DNA of 64,000 bases from contig NZ_CP027116.1 of assembly GCF_003431975.1 (NCBI RefSeq), positions 1,860,001 to 1,924,000 on the forward strand, read 5' to 3'. Shown piece by piece: positions 39,985 to 48,827 of this stretch. This DNA is from Bacillus pumilus (GTDB lineage: Bacteria > Bacillota > Bacilli > Bacillales > Bacillaceae). The notes below the pieces were generated by a model that had not been told where the DNA came from, searched no databases, and worked only from the letters and a program-made list of their open reading frames with translations. Within the stretch, counting starts at the first letter, position 1. Each line of letters starts with the position of its first letter. The translations under genes were made by a program, and so were the position numbers.

Positions 39985-41718
39985 ATGAAATCAATTTTAT
40001 CGTTTTTAAAACCGTATCGACTATCCGTTGTATCCATTGTCATCCTCACCTTTTTAAGCAGCATGCTCCAGCTGTATTTACCGACTTTGACGGCAGATAT
40101 CGTCGATGTTGGAATCGTCCAAGGAGATATTGCTTATATATGGAAGGTTGGCGGCTGGATGGTGGCCTGTTCTTTACTTGCCATCTTGCTCACGATCTGG
40201 AAGTCCTACTTGTCATCAAAGACTGCACTTGGCTTCGGGCGTGATATGAGAAGACAGCTATTTGTGCATGTCGAAAAATTTTCACTAGAAGAATTTCAAA
40301 AGATCGGCACGTCTTCCTTTATTACAAGATCAACTAATGATGTAAAACAAGTCCAAGATGTCACGATCATGATTTTACAAATGATGACGAGAGCCCCGCT
40401 CATGCTTGTCGGTGGGATTATTTTGGCTGTATCCCGAGATGCTGTCCTCTCTCTCATCTTTTTAGCAGCCCTTCCTCTTTTAGGGGGATTTATCTATTTG
40501 GTGTCGAGAAAAGCCATTCCGCTGTTCGGCCAGCTTCAGAAAAAAACAGACCGGCTGAATTTAATTATGCGAGAATCCCTTTCAGGTATCCGCGTTATTC
40601 GGGCCTTTAACCGTGTAGATGAAGAAAAGGAGCGTTTTCAAGAAGCCAACACATCCTATAAAGATACTGGCCTTAAAGTCAATCGATTAATGGCTTACTT
40701 GTTTCCATTTATGCTGATCATTATGAACTTCACAAATATCGGCATTGTCTGGCTTGGTGCAAACCGAATCGATGCCGGAGAGATGGAAGTTGGGAATCTT
40801 ATCGCCTTCATTCAATATGCCATGATGATATTAATGGCACTGATTATGCTATCGATGAGCTTTATTATGGTTCCAAGAGCACAAGCATCAGCTAAACGCA
40901 TGAACGAAGTGTTAAACACGGAACCGAAGATTAAAGACAATGAAGAAAGTGTTACTGACCTTCATGCGCCAGCCCAATCCATTCGCTTTGAGGATGTTTC
41001 ATTTTATTACTCAAATGCTGAGAAGCCGGCTGTACAAGACATTTCGTTTGAAGCCAAAACTGGCGAAACGACAGCGATTATCGGAAGTACGGGTTCCGGG
41101 AAGACTACTCTGCTCCAACTGATGACACGCTTTTACGAAGCGTCAGAAGGCCGGATTACACTAGATGGTGTAGACATTAGAGAACTTCCTCAGGAGAAAT
41201 TAAGAAGCCAAATGGGCTACGTCTCTCAAAAAGCCGTTTTATTTAGCGGAACCATTGCCGATAATGTGCGCTTTGGCCAGCAGGATGCAAGCGATGAAGA
41301 CGTCTGGCAGGCGCTGCAAGCGGCGCAGGCAGAAGAATTTGTTTTGCAAAAAGATGGCGGCATCGATGCCGAGATTGACCAAGGTGGTTCGAATCTATCT
41401 GGTGGTCAAAAGCAGCGGCTTTCTATTGCAAGAGCGCTAGTGAGAAAGCCTTCCTTCTACCTGTTTGACGATAGTTTCTCAGCTCTTGATTACAAAACAG
41501 ATGCAAAACTTCGGGCATCATTAGAAGCCGAAAAAGCACATGCAGCCCTGATCATTGTGGCGCAAAGGATCAGCACAGTGAAGCATAGTGATAAAATTAT
41601 CGTACTGGATGAAGGGAAAATCGCAGGTATCGGTACACATGAACAATTACTAAAAGACAATCTTGTATATCAAGAGATTGTAGCATCACAGGAAGGTCAG
41701 GAGGTGGAACGAGGATGA
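39985..41718 (+). CDS. ABC exporter subunit with degenerate catalytic site (first of a pair)
   Basis: A 577-residue half-transporter: an exporter-type membrane domain with six segments (residues ~1-310), then an ATP-binding domain. Walker A is GSTGSGKTT (near 368), the signature is LSGGQ, but the Walker B Glu is Asp (YLFDDSFSALD) and the switch His is Gln (IVAQRIST). This is the usual pattern of the degenerate partner in heterodimeric exporters such as LmrC or BmrC. It overlaps the next gene by four bases (ATGA). The pair probably expels drugs or peptides; the resemblance is to B. subtilis YfiB/YfiC-type pairs. A possible promoter (TTGTAG, TATGAT) lies in the 94-base gap after gltC. Confidence 0.88.
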   Translation: MKSILSFLKPYRLSVVSIVILTFLSSMLQLYLPTLTADIVDVGIVQGDIAYIWKVGGWMVACSLLAILLTIWKSYLSSKTALGFGRDMRRQLFVHVEKFSLEEFQKIGTSSFITRSTNDVKQVQDVTIMILQMMTRAPLMLVGGIILAVSRDAVLSLIFLAALPLLGGFIYLVSRKAIPLFGQLQKKTDRLNLIMRESLSGIRVIRAFNRVDEEKERFQEANTSYKDTGLKVNRLMAYLFPFMLIIMNFTNIGIVWLGANRIDAGEMEVGNLIAFIQYAMMILMALIMLSMSFIMVPRAQASAKRMNEVLNTEPKIKDNEESVTDLHAPAQSIRFEDVSFYYSNAEKPAVQDISFEAKTGETTAIIGSTGSGKTTLLQLMTRFYEASEGRITLDGVDIRELPQEKLRSQMGYVSQKAVLFSGTIADNVRFGQQDASDEDVWQALQAAQAEEFVLQKDGGIDAEIDQGGSNLSGGQKQRLSIARALVRKPSFYLFDDSFSALDYKTDAKLRASLEAEKAHAALIIVAQRISTVKHSDKIIVLDEGKIAGIGTHEQLLKDNLVYQEIVASQEGQEVERG

Positions 41719-43544
41719 GTAAGAAAATGTCTTCCGGCATGGGCCATAAAGGTGGTCAACCTAAAGGACCTGTCGCAAAACCGAAAGAATTTAAGAAAAC
41801 ATTACTTCGCTTGACAGGCTATTTAAAACCGAGGAAATTTCAGCTGATCCTTGTTTTCATTGCAGCAGTCGGTTCAACCGTCTTTAATGTCATTAGTCCA
41901 AAGTTGCTCGGGGATGCCACCTCTTCCCTCTTTGACAGCTTTACCCAAGGAACAGCCGTTCAATTTGATGTCATATCACGTATTTTATTATTGCTTGTCC
42001 TATTATATGTCGTTGCCTCACTCTTTTCATTCGTTCAGCAATATGTGATGGCGGGCGTCTCCCAACAGACCATTGCTGAATTACGGCAAGAAGCAAGTGA
42101 CAAGCTTACCCGTCTCCCCCTTCGGTATTTTGATAAAACAACCCACGGGGACACGCTGAGCCGTGTGATGAATGATATCGATAATATTAACACATCGCTT
42201 CAGCAGGCACTCACACAAGTGATTACATCTGTTATTACAGTCATTGGGATTGTTGTCATGATGCTATTGATCAGTCCGCTTTTGACCTTGCTAGTTTGTT
42301 TGACCTTGCCGCTCAGCCTGTTTGCGATTCGCGGGATTACGTCATTTTCTCAAAAACATTTTAAAGCGCAGCAAAAAGAGCTTGGAATGATCAACGGACA
42401 CATTAATGAAATGTTTACAGGGCATCAGACAGTTCGTGCGTATGGCTACGAAAAGAAAGCGATCGACACATTTGATCAATTAAACGAACAGTTGTATGAA
42501 TCATCAAGAAAAGCGCAGTTTATTTCCGGCTTAATGATGCCAATGATGACATTTATCGGGAACCTTGGCTATGTGGCAGTCAGTGTAGCTGGTGGTATTC
42601 TTGTCATTAATGGGAATATTCGTGTCGGGGATGTGCAGGCGTTTATCCAATACACACAGCAAATGTCTCAGCCGCTTGTGCAAGCATCAAGTGTCGCCAA
42701 CTTGGTTCAATCAGCGATTGCTTCTGCTGAAAGGGTATTTGAAATCTTGGATGAAAAAGAAGAAAGTACTGAAGAAGATGCAGCAGTTGATCTTGATTCA
42801 CTTTCAGGTGATGTGAGCTTTGAACAAGTTCAATTTGGATACGAAAAAGACCATCCGATTATTAAAGATGTGAATTTAGATGTGAAAGAAGGTCAAACGG
42901 TTGCCATTGTCGGACCAACTGGCGCTGGAAAAACAACGATCATCAATCTTTTAATGCGCTTCTATGAATTAGATCGAGGATCTATACGCATTGGCGGCGT
43001 CAAAACAACTGACCTCAGCCGCCAGCAAGTACGCGACCTATTTGCGATGGTTCTTCAAGATACGTGGCTTTTTGAAGGAACGATTCACGACAACATTGCC
43101 TATGGCAGACAGAACGTCACAAAAGAGGATATCATCAAAGCAGCCAAACATGCTTATGCTGATGACTTCATCCGCACACTTCCAGACGGATATGACACAC
43201 TGTTAACTGAAGATGCAGGCAACCTTTCACAAGGTCAGCGCCAGCTGTTAACCATCGCCCGTGCGATTTTATCTGATCCAAAGATTTTGATACTAGATGA
43301 AGCGACGAGCAGTGTGGATACACGGACAGAGATGCACATTCAAAAAGCGATGAATGAATTGATGAAAGGCAGAACGAGCTTTGTCATCGCACATAGACTT
43401 TCAACGATCAAGGATGCCGATCTTATTTTAGTCATGAAAGATGGCACCATCATTGAAAAAGGAACGCACAGTGAACTCTTACAACAAAAAGGCTTTTATG
43501 CAGACTTATATATGAGCCAATTTGCTGAGAATCAAGTGGGATAA
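41715..43544 (+). CDS. ABC exporter subunit (second of a pair, catalytically normal)
   Basis: A 609-residue half-transporter with an N-terminal basic tail (KMSSGMGHKGGQPKGPVAKPK), six membrane segments and an ATP-binding domain. Walker A is GPTGAGKTT (near 400), Walker B LILDEATSSVD and the switch His (VIAHRLST) are canonical, but the signature reads LSQGQ. Paired with the neighbour, it gives one working and one non-working ATP site, as in BmrD or LmrD. It overlaps the first subunit by four bases, so they are made together in equal amounts. The substrate is unknown; multidrug export is likely. Confidence 0.88.
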   Translation: MSKKMSSGMGHKGGQPKGPVAKPKEFKKTLLRLTGYLKPRKFQLILVFIAAVGSTVFNVISPKLLGDATSSLFDSFTQGTAVQFDVISRILLLLVLLYVVASLFSFVQQYVMAGVSQQTIAELRQEASDKLTRLPLRYFDKTTHGDTLSRVMNDIDNINTSLQQALTQVITSVITVIGIVVMMLLISPLLTLLVCLTLPLSLFAIRGITSFSQKHFKAQQKELGMINGHINEMFTGHQTVRAYGYEKKAIDTFDQLNEQLYESSRKAQFISGLMMPMMTFIGNLGYVAVSVAGGILVINGNIRVGDVQAFIQYTQQMSQPLVQASSVANLVQSAIASAERVFEILDEKEESTEEDAAVDLDSLSGDVSFEQVQFGYEKDHPIIKDVNLDVKEGQTVAIVGPTGAGKTTIINLLMRFYELDRGSIRIGGVKTTDLSRQQVRDLFAMVLQDTWLFEGTIHDNIAYGRQNVTKEDIIKAAKHAYADDFIRTLPDGYDTLLTEDAGNLSQGQRQLLTIARAILSDPKILILDEATSSVDTRTEMHIQKAMNELMKGRTSFVIAHRLSTIKDADLILVMKDGTIIEKGTHSELLQQKGFYADLYMSQFAENQVG

Positions 43545-43548
43545 ATGT

Positions 43549-43594
43549 AAAAAGAGGATCGACGCGCATTCATGCGGTCCATCCTCTTTTTTTA
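43549..43594. terminator. terminator between the ABC exporter and the MerR-type gene
   Basis: AAAGAGGAT (43551-43559) pairs with ATCCTCTTT (43581-43589); an inner helix GAC-CGCAT / ATGCG-GTC fills the loop. T runs on both strands suit the convergent genes. Confidence 0.85.
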
Positions 43595-44413
43595 TTTTGC
43601 TTGCTTTTTCACTTTTACACTAAGTTTCGTTACATAATCTGCTTCTTCTTTAGACATGAGTGAATGAAGCAAATACTCCTCAAAGACATCTCCATCTAGC
43701 ACCATGTCCTCTTTCTCGATTTCATCTAACAAATGCGAATAAGCCGCTTCAATTTCCTCATATGTTCCTTGATAATACATCACCGCATAAAGGCCGGCAG
43801 GTTTTTTGACGGCTCCCTGGCCCTCCATTCGGCAAAACAGCCGATCTGACTGATAATCATCTCGCTGAAGAAACAGCTCCTTTTTTAAAACAGCCCCATT
43901 TGCCGCAGCTCCTTTGATGCCAATTTCCTTTAGAAAGTGTCCGACAATACGTGATATTTCTTCTACGGATGTATTCATGTCAATCGGATTTGGTGCACTT
44001 AGTACAACGGGTTCTTCTGGCAGTTCTTGAAAGAGAACCTCCCCTACTTTGATAGATGATAGTTCATGTGTCGTCTCCATCACCCGCATAAGGAAAGACT
44101 GGATATCTTGCAATTTTTCAAGCTCTTGTTTGACCTTTTCTACTTGTTCGGCCGCTAGGCTTTGGAGCCGTTCACGAGAAGGCTCTGTAAAATATTGTTT
44201 CAATTCTTTTATCGGAAATTGAACAGCGCGAAGGGATTGAATCGCTATAAAATGATCAAATTGCTCAAATGTATAATAACGATACCCATTTTCATGGACA
44301 CCAGCCGGCTTAAATAAATCAATTTTATCGTAATAAAACAGTGTATCTTTTTTGACATCAAATAGCTTGGCAAATTCACCAGTCAAAAACGTTTTTTGCA
44401 CATCATTGATCAT
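43592..44413 (-). CDS. MerR-family regulator with effector-binding domain (BmrR-like)
   Basis: A 273-residue regulator. The MerR helix-turn-helix is LTGEFAKLFDVKKDTLFYYDKI then GYRYYTFEQFDHFIAIQ, followed by a coiled dimer helix (EQVEKVKQELEKLQDIQ). The C-terminal ~150 residues look like a GyrI/BmrR-type ligand-binding domain (FQELPEEPVVLSAPN, AGLYAVMYYQGTYEEIEAAYSHL). Such proteins bind drugs and turn on exporters. It is convergent with the ABC exporter pair and divergent from the GNAT acetyltransferase, so either may be a target. AAAGGAG is 8 bases before the ATG. Confidence 0.85.
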   Translation of the reverse strand: MINDVQKTFLTGEFAKLFDVKKDTLFYYDKIDLFKPAGVHENGYRYYTFEQFDHFIAIQSLRAVQFPIKELKQYFTEPSRERLQSLAAEQVEKVKQELEKLQDIQSFLMRVMETTHELSSIKVGEVLFQELPEEPVVLSAPNPIDMNTSVEEISRIVGHFLKEIGIKGAAANGAVLKKELFLQRDDYQSDRLFCRMEGQGAVKKPAGLYAVMYYQGTYEEIEAAYSHLLDEIEKEDMVLDGDVFEEYLLHSLMSKEEADYVTKLSVKVKKQAK

Positions 44414-44499
44414 AATCCAGGCTCCTTTCTTGACTATGGAGTTACTCCATCCTTTATGATAACATGCAGAACACCACTACGCTTGGAAAGGATCAAAAC

Positions 44500-45069
44500 A
44501 TGAACAAAATAAAACAACATGAAGTGACATTAGAGCTTGCAAAAAAAGAGGATTTCCCTTCGATGAAAAAAGAGCTGCAGAAAGCTTTTACAGCTGGCGT
44601 GATCGACGCATTTGGCGATGCGCAGGATGGACCGGTTCCTCCAGATGAAGTGATTGATGAATCTTTTCATTCGAATGAACACATTGTTTATCATATTATG
44701 CTAAATGGTGAAAAGGCAGGCGGTGTTGTCATTAAAATCAACCAAGAGACACATCACAACTCGGTTGACCTGCTATACATCTCCTCCTCCTCACATGGCC
44801 GCGGGATTGGTCAGGCAGCATGGAAAGCCATTGAAGCGCAATATCCAGAAACGATTGTGTGGGAGGTTGTAACCCCATATTTTGAAAAACGCAACATTCA
44901 TTTCTATGTCAATAAGTGCGGTTTTCAAATTGTTGAATTTTATCATATGAAACATCCAGATCCGAACTCACCACATGAGGATGAGCGAGAAAGTGAGCAT
45001 ACAGCACCTGAGGATTTTGAATTTTTTAAGTTTGAGAAAGTAATGAAGAAAACCAGCTCTAGCCAATAA
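44500..45069 (+). CDS. GNAT-family N-acetyltransferase
   Basis: A 189-residue acetyltransferase. The GNAT core is seen in VTLELAKKEDFPSMKKEL, the beta strands EKAGGVVIKINQ and SVDLLYISSSSHGRGIGQAAW (acetyl-CoA loop, compare Q/RxxGxG/A), and FYVNKCGFQIVEFYHMKHP. The start at 44500 has AAAGGA seven bases upstream; a start 12 codons earlier would overlap the region before the MerR-type gene. The substrate is unknown. It diverges from the MerR-type gene by 86 bases, a layout common for a regulator and its target. Confidence 0.85.
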   Translation: MNKIKQHEVTLELAKKEDFPSMKKELQKAFTAGVIDAFGDAQDGPVPPDEVIDESFHSNEHIVYHIMLNGEKAGGVVIKINQETHHNSVDLLYISSSSHGRGIGQAAWKAIEAQYPETIVWEVVTPYFEKRNIHFYVNKCGFQIVEFYHMKHPDPNSPHEDERESEHTAPEDFEFFKFEKVMKKTSSSQ

Positions 45070-45080
45070 ATATCTGCATC

Positions 45081-45118
45081 AAAAAACACTACCCCATGAA
45101 AAAAGGTAGTGTTTTTTT
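45081..45118. terminator. terminator between the GNAT gene and proA
   Basis: AAAAAACACTACC (45081-45093) and GGTAGTGTTTTTT (45105-45117) form a 13-base stem with an 11-base loop. T runs on both strands suit the convergent genes. Confidence 0.9.
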
Positions 45119-45127
45119 GAATCTCAT

Positions 45128-46396
45128 CTAGCTTCTAATCTGGCCATCACCAGACAGAAGCAGCTTCGTTGTTGTGAGTGCTGGAAGTCCCATTGGACCC
45201 CTTGCATGCAGTTTTTGAGTGGAGATGCCAATTTCAGCACCATATCCAAGTGCACCGCCGTCTGTAAAGCGAGTGGATGCGTTATGATAAACCGCCGCCG
45301 CATCAACTTCGTTTAAAAACGTGAGTGCTTGTTTCTCATCTTCTGTTACGATGGCTTCTGAATGTTTTGTACCGTACTCTTCAATATGGCTGATAGCTTC
45401 CTCTATTGAATCAACGACTTTTACGGCAAGATCAAGACTTAAATACTCATCTGTCCAGTCCACTTCCTCAGCAGGAATGGCGTTTGAAAAATAAGACCGT
45501 GCTGCCTCGTCGCCATGTACGGTGACGTGGTGCTCCTGAAAGGCTTCATTCAACAATGCCGCATTTTCTTTCAGCCAATCGCGATGAACGATCAGCGTCT
45601 CAAGTGCATTACATACGGCTGGACGATTCGTCTTTGCATTGATCACAATCTCAATGGCTTTTTTCACATTCGCTGTTTGATCAATAAAGACATGGCAGTT
45701 CCCTGTTCCTGTTTCAAGGACGGGAATGGTGGATTGTTCAACCACTGTTTTGATTAAAGAAGCTCCTCCTCGCGGAATTAAGACATCAATCCATTCTTTC
45801 AGATGAAACATCGCTTGAACCGATGAACGGTCTGTTTGTTCAATCAATTGCACCGCATCACGCGGGATCTTTGTTTGATCTAATGCTTCATGAATGACAC
45901 GGACAATGGCTTTGTTGGAAGAAATAGCGGAGGAACCGCCTTTTAAAATCACTGCGTTGCCTGCCTTGAGGGCAAGCCCTGCTGCATCAACAGTGACGTT
46001 CGGTCTCGCTTCATAGATCATCCCGATCACGCCGAGCGGTACTCTTCGACTTTTCACGTGCAAGCCGTTTTCAAGAGTCCATTCATCCAATATTTCTCCA
46101 ACAGGATCTGTTAATCTCGTCACAAGCCGCAAGCTTTCCGCAAACTCATGAATTCGTTCTTCATTTAACATTAAACGATCTAAGAGTGCCTCTGTGAATC
46201 CTTTTTCTTTCCCGGTATCTATATCCTTTTGATTCTCCTGTAAAATGAATGTGCGATTTTGTTCTAACGCTTCTGCTAGTTTCAGCAGTGCCTCATTTTT
46301 ATCCTCTGTATGAAGTAAACCTAGTTTTTTTGAAACGTACTTTGCTTTTTTCGCTTTTTCTTTGACCGATGTGACAACTTCAGCTGTCAGTGTCAT
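45128..46396 (-). CDS. proA: gamma-glutamyl phosphate reductase
   Basis: A 422-residue NADPH enzyme that reduces gamma-glutamyl phosphate to glutamate semialdehyde in proline synthesis. It has the aldehyde-dehydrogenase fold: GVIGMIYEARPNVTVDAAGL, AVILKGGSSAISSNKAI, DVLIPRGGASLIKTV, and the catalytic Cys in NAKTNRPAVCNALETLIVH. The C-terminus ends GLPALTTTKLLLSGDGQI. It follows proB by 18 bases. It is the last gene of the proC-proB-proA operon and ends in a terminator. In B. licheniformis the equivalent osmostress gene is proAA. Confidence 0.95.
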   Translation of the reverse strand: MTLTAEVVTSVKEKAKKAKYVSKKLGLLHTEDKNEALLKLAEALEQNRTFILQENQKDIDTGKEKGFTEALLDRLMLNEERIHEFAESLRLVTRLTDPVGEILDEWTLENGLHVKSRRVPLGVIGMIYEARPNVTVDAAGLALKAGNAVILKGGSSAISSNKAIVRVIHEALDQTKIPRDAVQLIEQTDRSSVQAMFHLKEWIDVLIPRGGASLIKTVVEQSTIPVLETGTGNCHVFIDQTANVKKAIEIVINAKTNRPAVCNALETLIVHRDWLKENAALLNEAFQEHHVTVHGDEAARSYFSNAIPAEEVDWTDEYLSLDLAVKVVDSIEEAISHIEEYGTKHSEAIVTEDEKQALTFLNEVDAAAVYHNASTRFTDGGALGYGAEIGISTQKLHARGPMGLPALTTTKLLLSGDGQIRS

Positions 46397-46414
46397 GGAA
46401 TTCCTCCCTTTTGG

Positions 46415-47533
46415 TTAGCAAACTGGTATTGATAAATCTAAATGACAAACAAACGCTTCAAGATCGACAACATGCACGACTTCATCCTGTAAAAAGTCAC
46501 GCTTTTGGATGAGTTCATCTGACGCATAATTCACAATGCCCAGTCCGATTTCTCTTTCATCTTGATCCAAAATACGGACGACATCCCCTTTTTGAAACGA
46601 GCCCTGTACATTGACAATGCCATCGGAATCGAGGCTTTTCTCACGGTGCATAAGGAGTTCCTGTGTTTTCTTCTGAATGATGATCTCACCTTTTGGCCCA
46701 GAATGAAAAGCAATCCACTGCTTCTTGTAATTCAGCGGAGCTAAATTTTCATCAGCGGTAAAATAAGTGCCGTCCTCTGTTCCATTAATGGCTTTATCTA
46801 AAATGTGAGGCGTATCCGCTTTTCCTAAAAAACCGTTAATGCCAGCTGCCATTGAAATTTTAAAGGCATCAAGCTTTGATTTCATTCCGCCTGTGCCGAC
46901 ACTGCTGCCTGCATCTCCAGCCGCTGCTTCGATGTCTTCTGTGATGTCTGTGACTTCCAGAATTCTCTTCGCATTTGGGTTTGTGTGCGGGTTATCTTCA
47001 TACAAGCCATCAATATCAGATAAAATGGCAAGGAAATCTGCATCAATCAGTCCAGCTACTTTTGCAGACAATGTATCGTTATCTCCGAACTTCAGCCGAT
47101 TGATTGTCACTGTGTCATTTTCGTTAATAATTGGAATGATGCCTCGATCTAATAACACATTCATCGTGTTCCTCACATTTTGATAGCGCGTTTCATCTGA
47201 AAAATCACTTCGTGTGATTAAAAGCTGTGAGGCAATATAACCATGTGATAAAAATAAAGTAGAATATGATTCCATTAAAAGCCCTTGCCCAATTGAGGCA
47301 GATGCCTGCTTTTCCGGCAGTGTTTTGGGTCTATCGATAAATCCTAGTTTTCGGTAGCCAGCTGCAACCGCACCAGATGAAACCAAAATGACTTCGTGTC
47401 CTTCATCTTTAAGTTTCACAATTTGATTGACGAGGTTTTCTAGTTTTTTTAAACTAATCTCCCCTTGAAAGCTAGTAAGAGAGCTGCTTCCAATTTTTAC
47501 AACGATTCGTTTTCTCTCTTTATCTGCGTACAC
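46415..47533 (-). CDS. proB: glutamate 5-kinase
   Basis: A 372-residue kinase that phosphorylates glutamate with ATP as the first step to proline. The amino-acid-kinase domain (RIVVKIGSSSLT, VILVSSGAVAAG, INENDTVTINRLKFGDNDTLSA, VGTGGMKSKLDAFK) is followed by a C-terminal PUA domain (GDVVRILDQDEREIGLGIVNYAS). The start is GTG at 47533 with CAGGAG seven bases upstream. It follows the P5C reductase by 27 bases. The gene order and absence of a T-box resemble osmostress proHJAA, so this may be a ProJ-type kinase less sensitive to proline; that is inferred. Confidence 0.93.
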   Translation of the reverse strand: MYADKERKRIVVKIGSSSLTSFQGEISLKKLENLVNQIVKLKDEGHEVILVSSGAVAAGYRKLGFIDRPKTLPEKQASASIGQGLLMESYSTLFLSHGYIASQLLITRSDFSDETRYQNVRNTMNVLLDRGIIPIINENDTVTINRLKFGDNDTLSAKVAGLIDADFLAILSDIDGLYEDNPHTNPNAKRILEVTDITEDIEAAAGDAGSSVGTGGMKSKLDAFKISMAAGINGFLGKADTPHILDKAINGTEDGTYFTADENLAPLNYKKQWIAFHSGPKGEIIIQKKTQELLMHREKSLDSDGIVNVQGSFQKGDVVRILDQDEREIGLGIVNYASDELIQKRDFLQDEVVHVVDLEAFVCHLDLSIPVC

Positions 47534-47560
47534 CTTATCACTCCTGTACCTAAGCTCTAT

Positions 47561-48397
47561 TTATATAGATACTTTTTGTTTTTGCTGATTGCTGATCTCT
47601 TTTGATCGATTGGCAGCATGTTTGACGGCTTGCTTGATCGCTTCTCCTCCGCCAAAATCATCTAACGCATTCAGTCCTGCAGCAGTTGTTCCATTCGGTG
47701 ACGTAATTTTTTCTCTTAGGACAGAAGGATCTTCCTCTGTTTCTTGCAACATTTTTGCAGCACCTAGAAGTGTCTGCGCGCCAATTTGGCGAGACAATTC
47801 CTTAGATAAACCTGCTTCTTCTCCTGCTTCTTCAATTCTCTCCATTAAGAAATAAAAATAGGCTGGGCCGCTTCCAGCAATTCCAGTGAAAATATCCATT
47901 TGTTCTTCCTGAATGGTATACACTTCTCCCATTTCAGATAAAAGGGTCTGACTCATGCTGATTTGGTCATTTGTGACATAACGTCCAGCAGATAAAGCAG
48001 TCGCTGAAGCCCCAATCGTACTTGACGTATTTGGCATCACTCTCATCACAGGCTGCCCTTCATGCAGCATATCTTCAATATATGTTGCTTTCACGCCTGC
48101 AAGGACAGACAGGATCAGCTGATCTTTCTGAATATGCGGTTTTAATGATTCTAATGCCGCTTCAGCATCCTTTGGTTTCATGGCCAGGATCAACATATCC
48201 ATTTCTTCAAAAGGAAATGAATCCATTGTGGCTGTTTGTATTCCATATCGGTTCGTTAGTTCATTCAATCGAAGTTGATTTTGTCTGTTTGTTGCGTAAA
48301 TTTGGCCTAGCGGCATTTGTCCTGATTGCACAATCCCTGCAATCATTCCTTCCGCCATAGAACCTGCTCCAATGAAAGCAACTTTCTTTTGATCAAT
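47561..48397 (-). CDS. proC: pyrroline-5-carboxylate reductase with apparent ATT start
   Basis: A 278-residue enzyme that reduces P5C to proline with NADPH. The N-terminal Rossmann motif is VAFIGAGSMAEGM; later motifs are ILAMKPKDAEAAL, VMRVMPNTSSTIGA, GIAGSGPAYFYFLMERI and the signature ITSPNGTTAAGL. If the first in-frame ATG (48358) were the start, GxGxxM, the NADP-binding loop, would be lost. The frame is open upstream of it but contains no ATG, GTG or TTG; an ATT at 48397 follows GGGAGAGG by 9 bases and restores the full N-terminus (Met-DQKKVAFIGAG). The gene is first in proC-proB-proA. Names used in Bacillus are proI or proH. Confidence 0.88.
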   Translation of the reverse strand: MDQKKVAFIGAGSMAEGMIAGIVQSGQMPLGQIYATNRQNQLRLNELTNRYGIQTATMDSFPFEEMDMLILAMKPKDAEAALESLKPHIQKDQLILSVLAGVKATYIEDMLHEGQPVMRVMPNTSSTIGASATALSAGRYVTNDQISMSQTLLSEMGEVYTIQEEQMDIFTGIAGSGPAYFYFLMERIEEAGEEAGLSKELSRQIGAQTLLGAAKMLQETEEDPSVLREKITSPNGTTAAGLNALDDFGGGEAIKQAVKHAANRSKEISNQQKQKVSI

Positions 48398-48451
48398 GAT
48401 ATTGATCCTCTCCCTTGTTCGCTTTTTGTTCGTGTTTTTCGCACGTTAGTA

Positions 48452-48479
48452 ATCGTAACATGATGAGAAATCGTGTCAA
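48452..48479 (-). promoter_or_regulatory. sigma-A promoter of the proline operon
   Basis: On the reverse strand, TTGACA (48479-48474), a 16-base spacer ending TGT, then TACGAT (48457-48452), an extended -10. The leader of about 50 bases is too short for a T-box, and no T-box sequence is seen. The whole intergenic stretch 48398-48827 otherwise holds only a cre-like site. Confidence 0.7.
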
Positions 48480-48666
48480 GAAAGAGGCAGCGCTTTTCAA
48501 AAGTCCCGAATGCGCGTTAAACCGCTTGCTGTCTGTATGCTGACTGCGCTTTTGCAAAACCTCAATTTAGATCTAAAGAACTACACGGATTTGCATCATA
48601 GTACCCTTTCATTCGACTGAATTCATCATTTTATTTTTGGTTTCGGTGACTTCAATTCTATTTTTT

Positions 48667-48680
48667 AGAAAGCGCTCTCA
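48667..48680. promoter_or_regulatory. cre-like site between the proline operon and the P450 gene
   Basis: AGAAAGCGCTCTCA, read on the reverse strand as TGAGAGCGCTTTCT, matches the cre consensus TGWNANCGNTNWCA at 13 of 14 positions. It is about 150 bases upstream of the P450 start. Confidence 0.45.
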
Positions 48681-48827
48681 TTTTTAAGACTTTCTATTTT
48701 CCTATACGATGAATGTGCTTGAATCTTTCGATTAGACTATTGACATATATTAGAAAACATGTCCGTTGAAATGATATTTTACGGGTGATACCGTGAAAGG
48801 GAACCATGTGAAAAAGGAGCGATCATA

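Noticed and set aside
48740..48768. A sigma-A promoter for the P450 gene from the TTGACA at 48740
   Set aside because: No -10-like hexamer lies 16-18 bases downstream.
48398..48827. A T-box riboswitch upstream of the proline operon
   Set aside because: No AGGGTGGNACCGCG-type sequence is present on the reverse strand, and the promoter leaves a leader of only about 50 bases.
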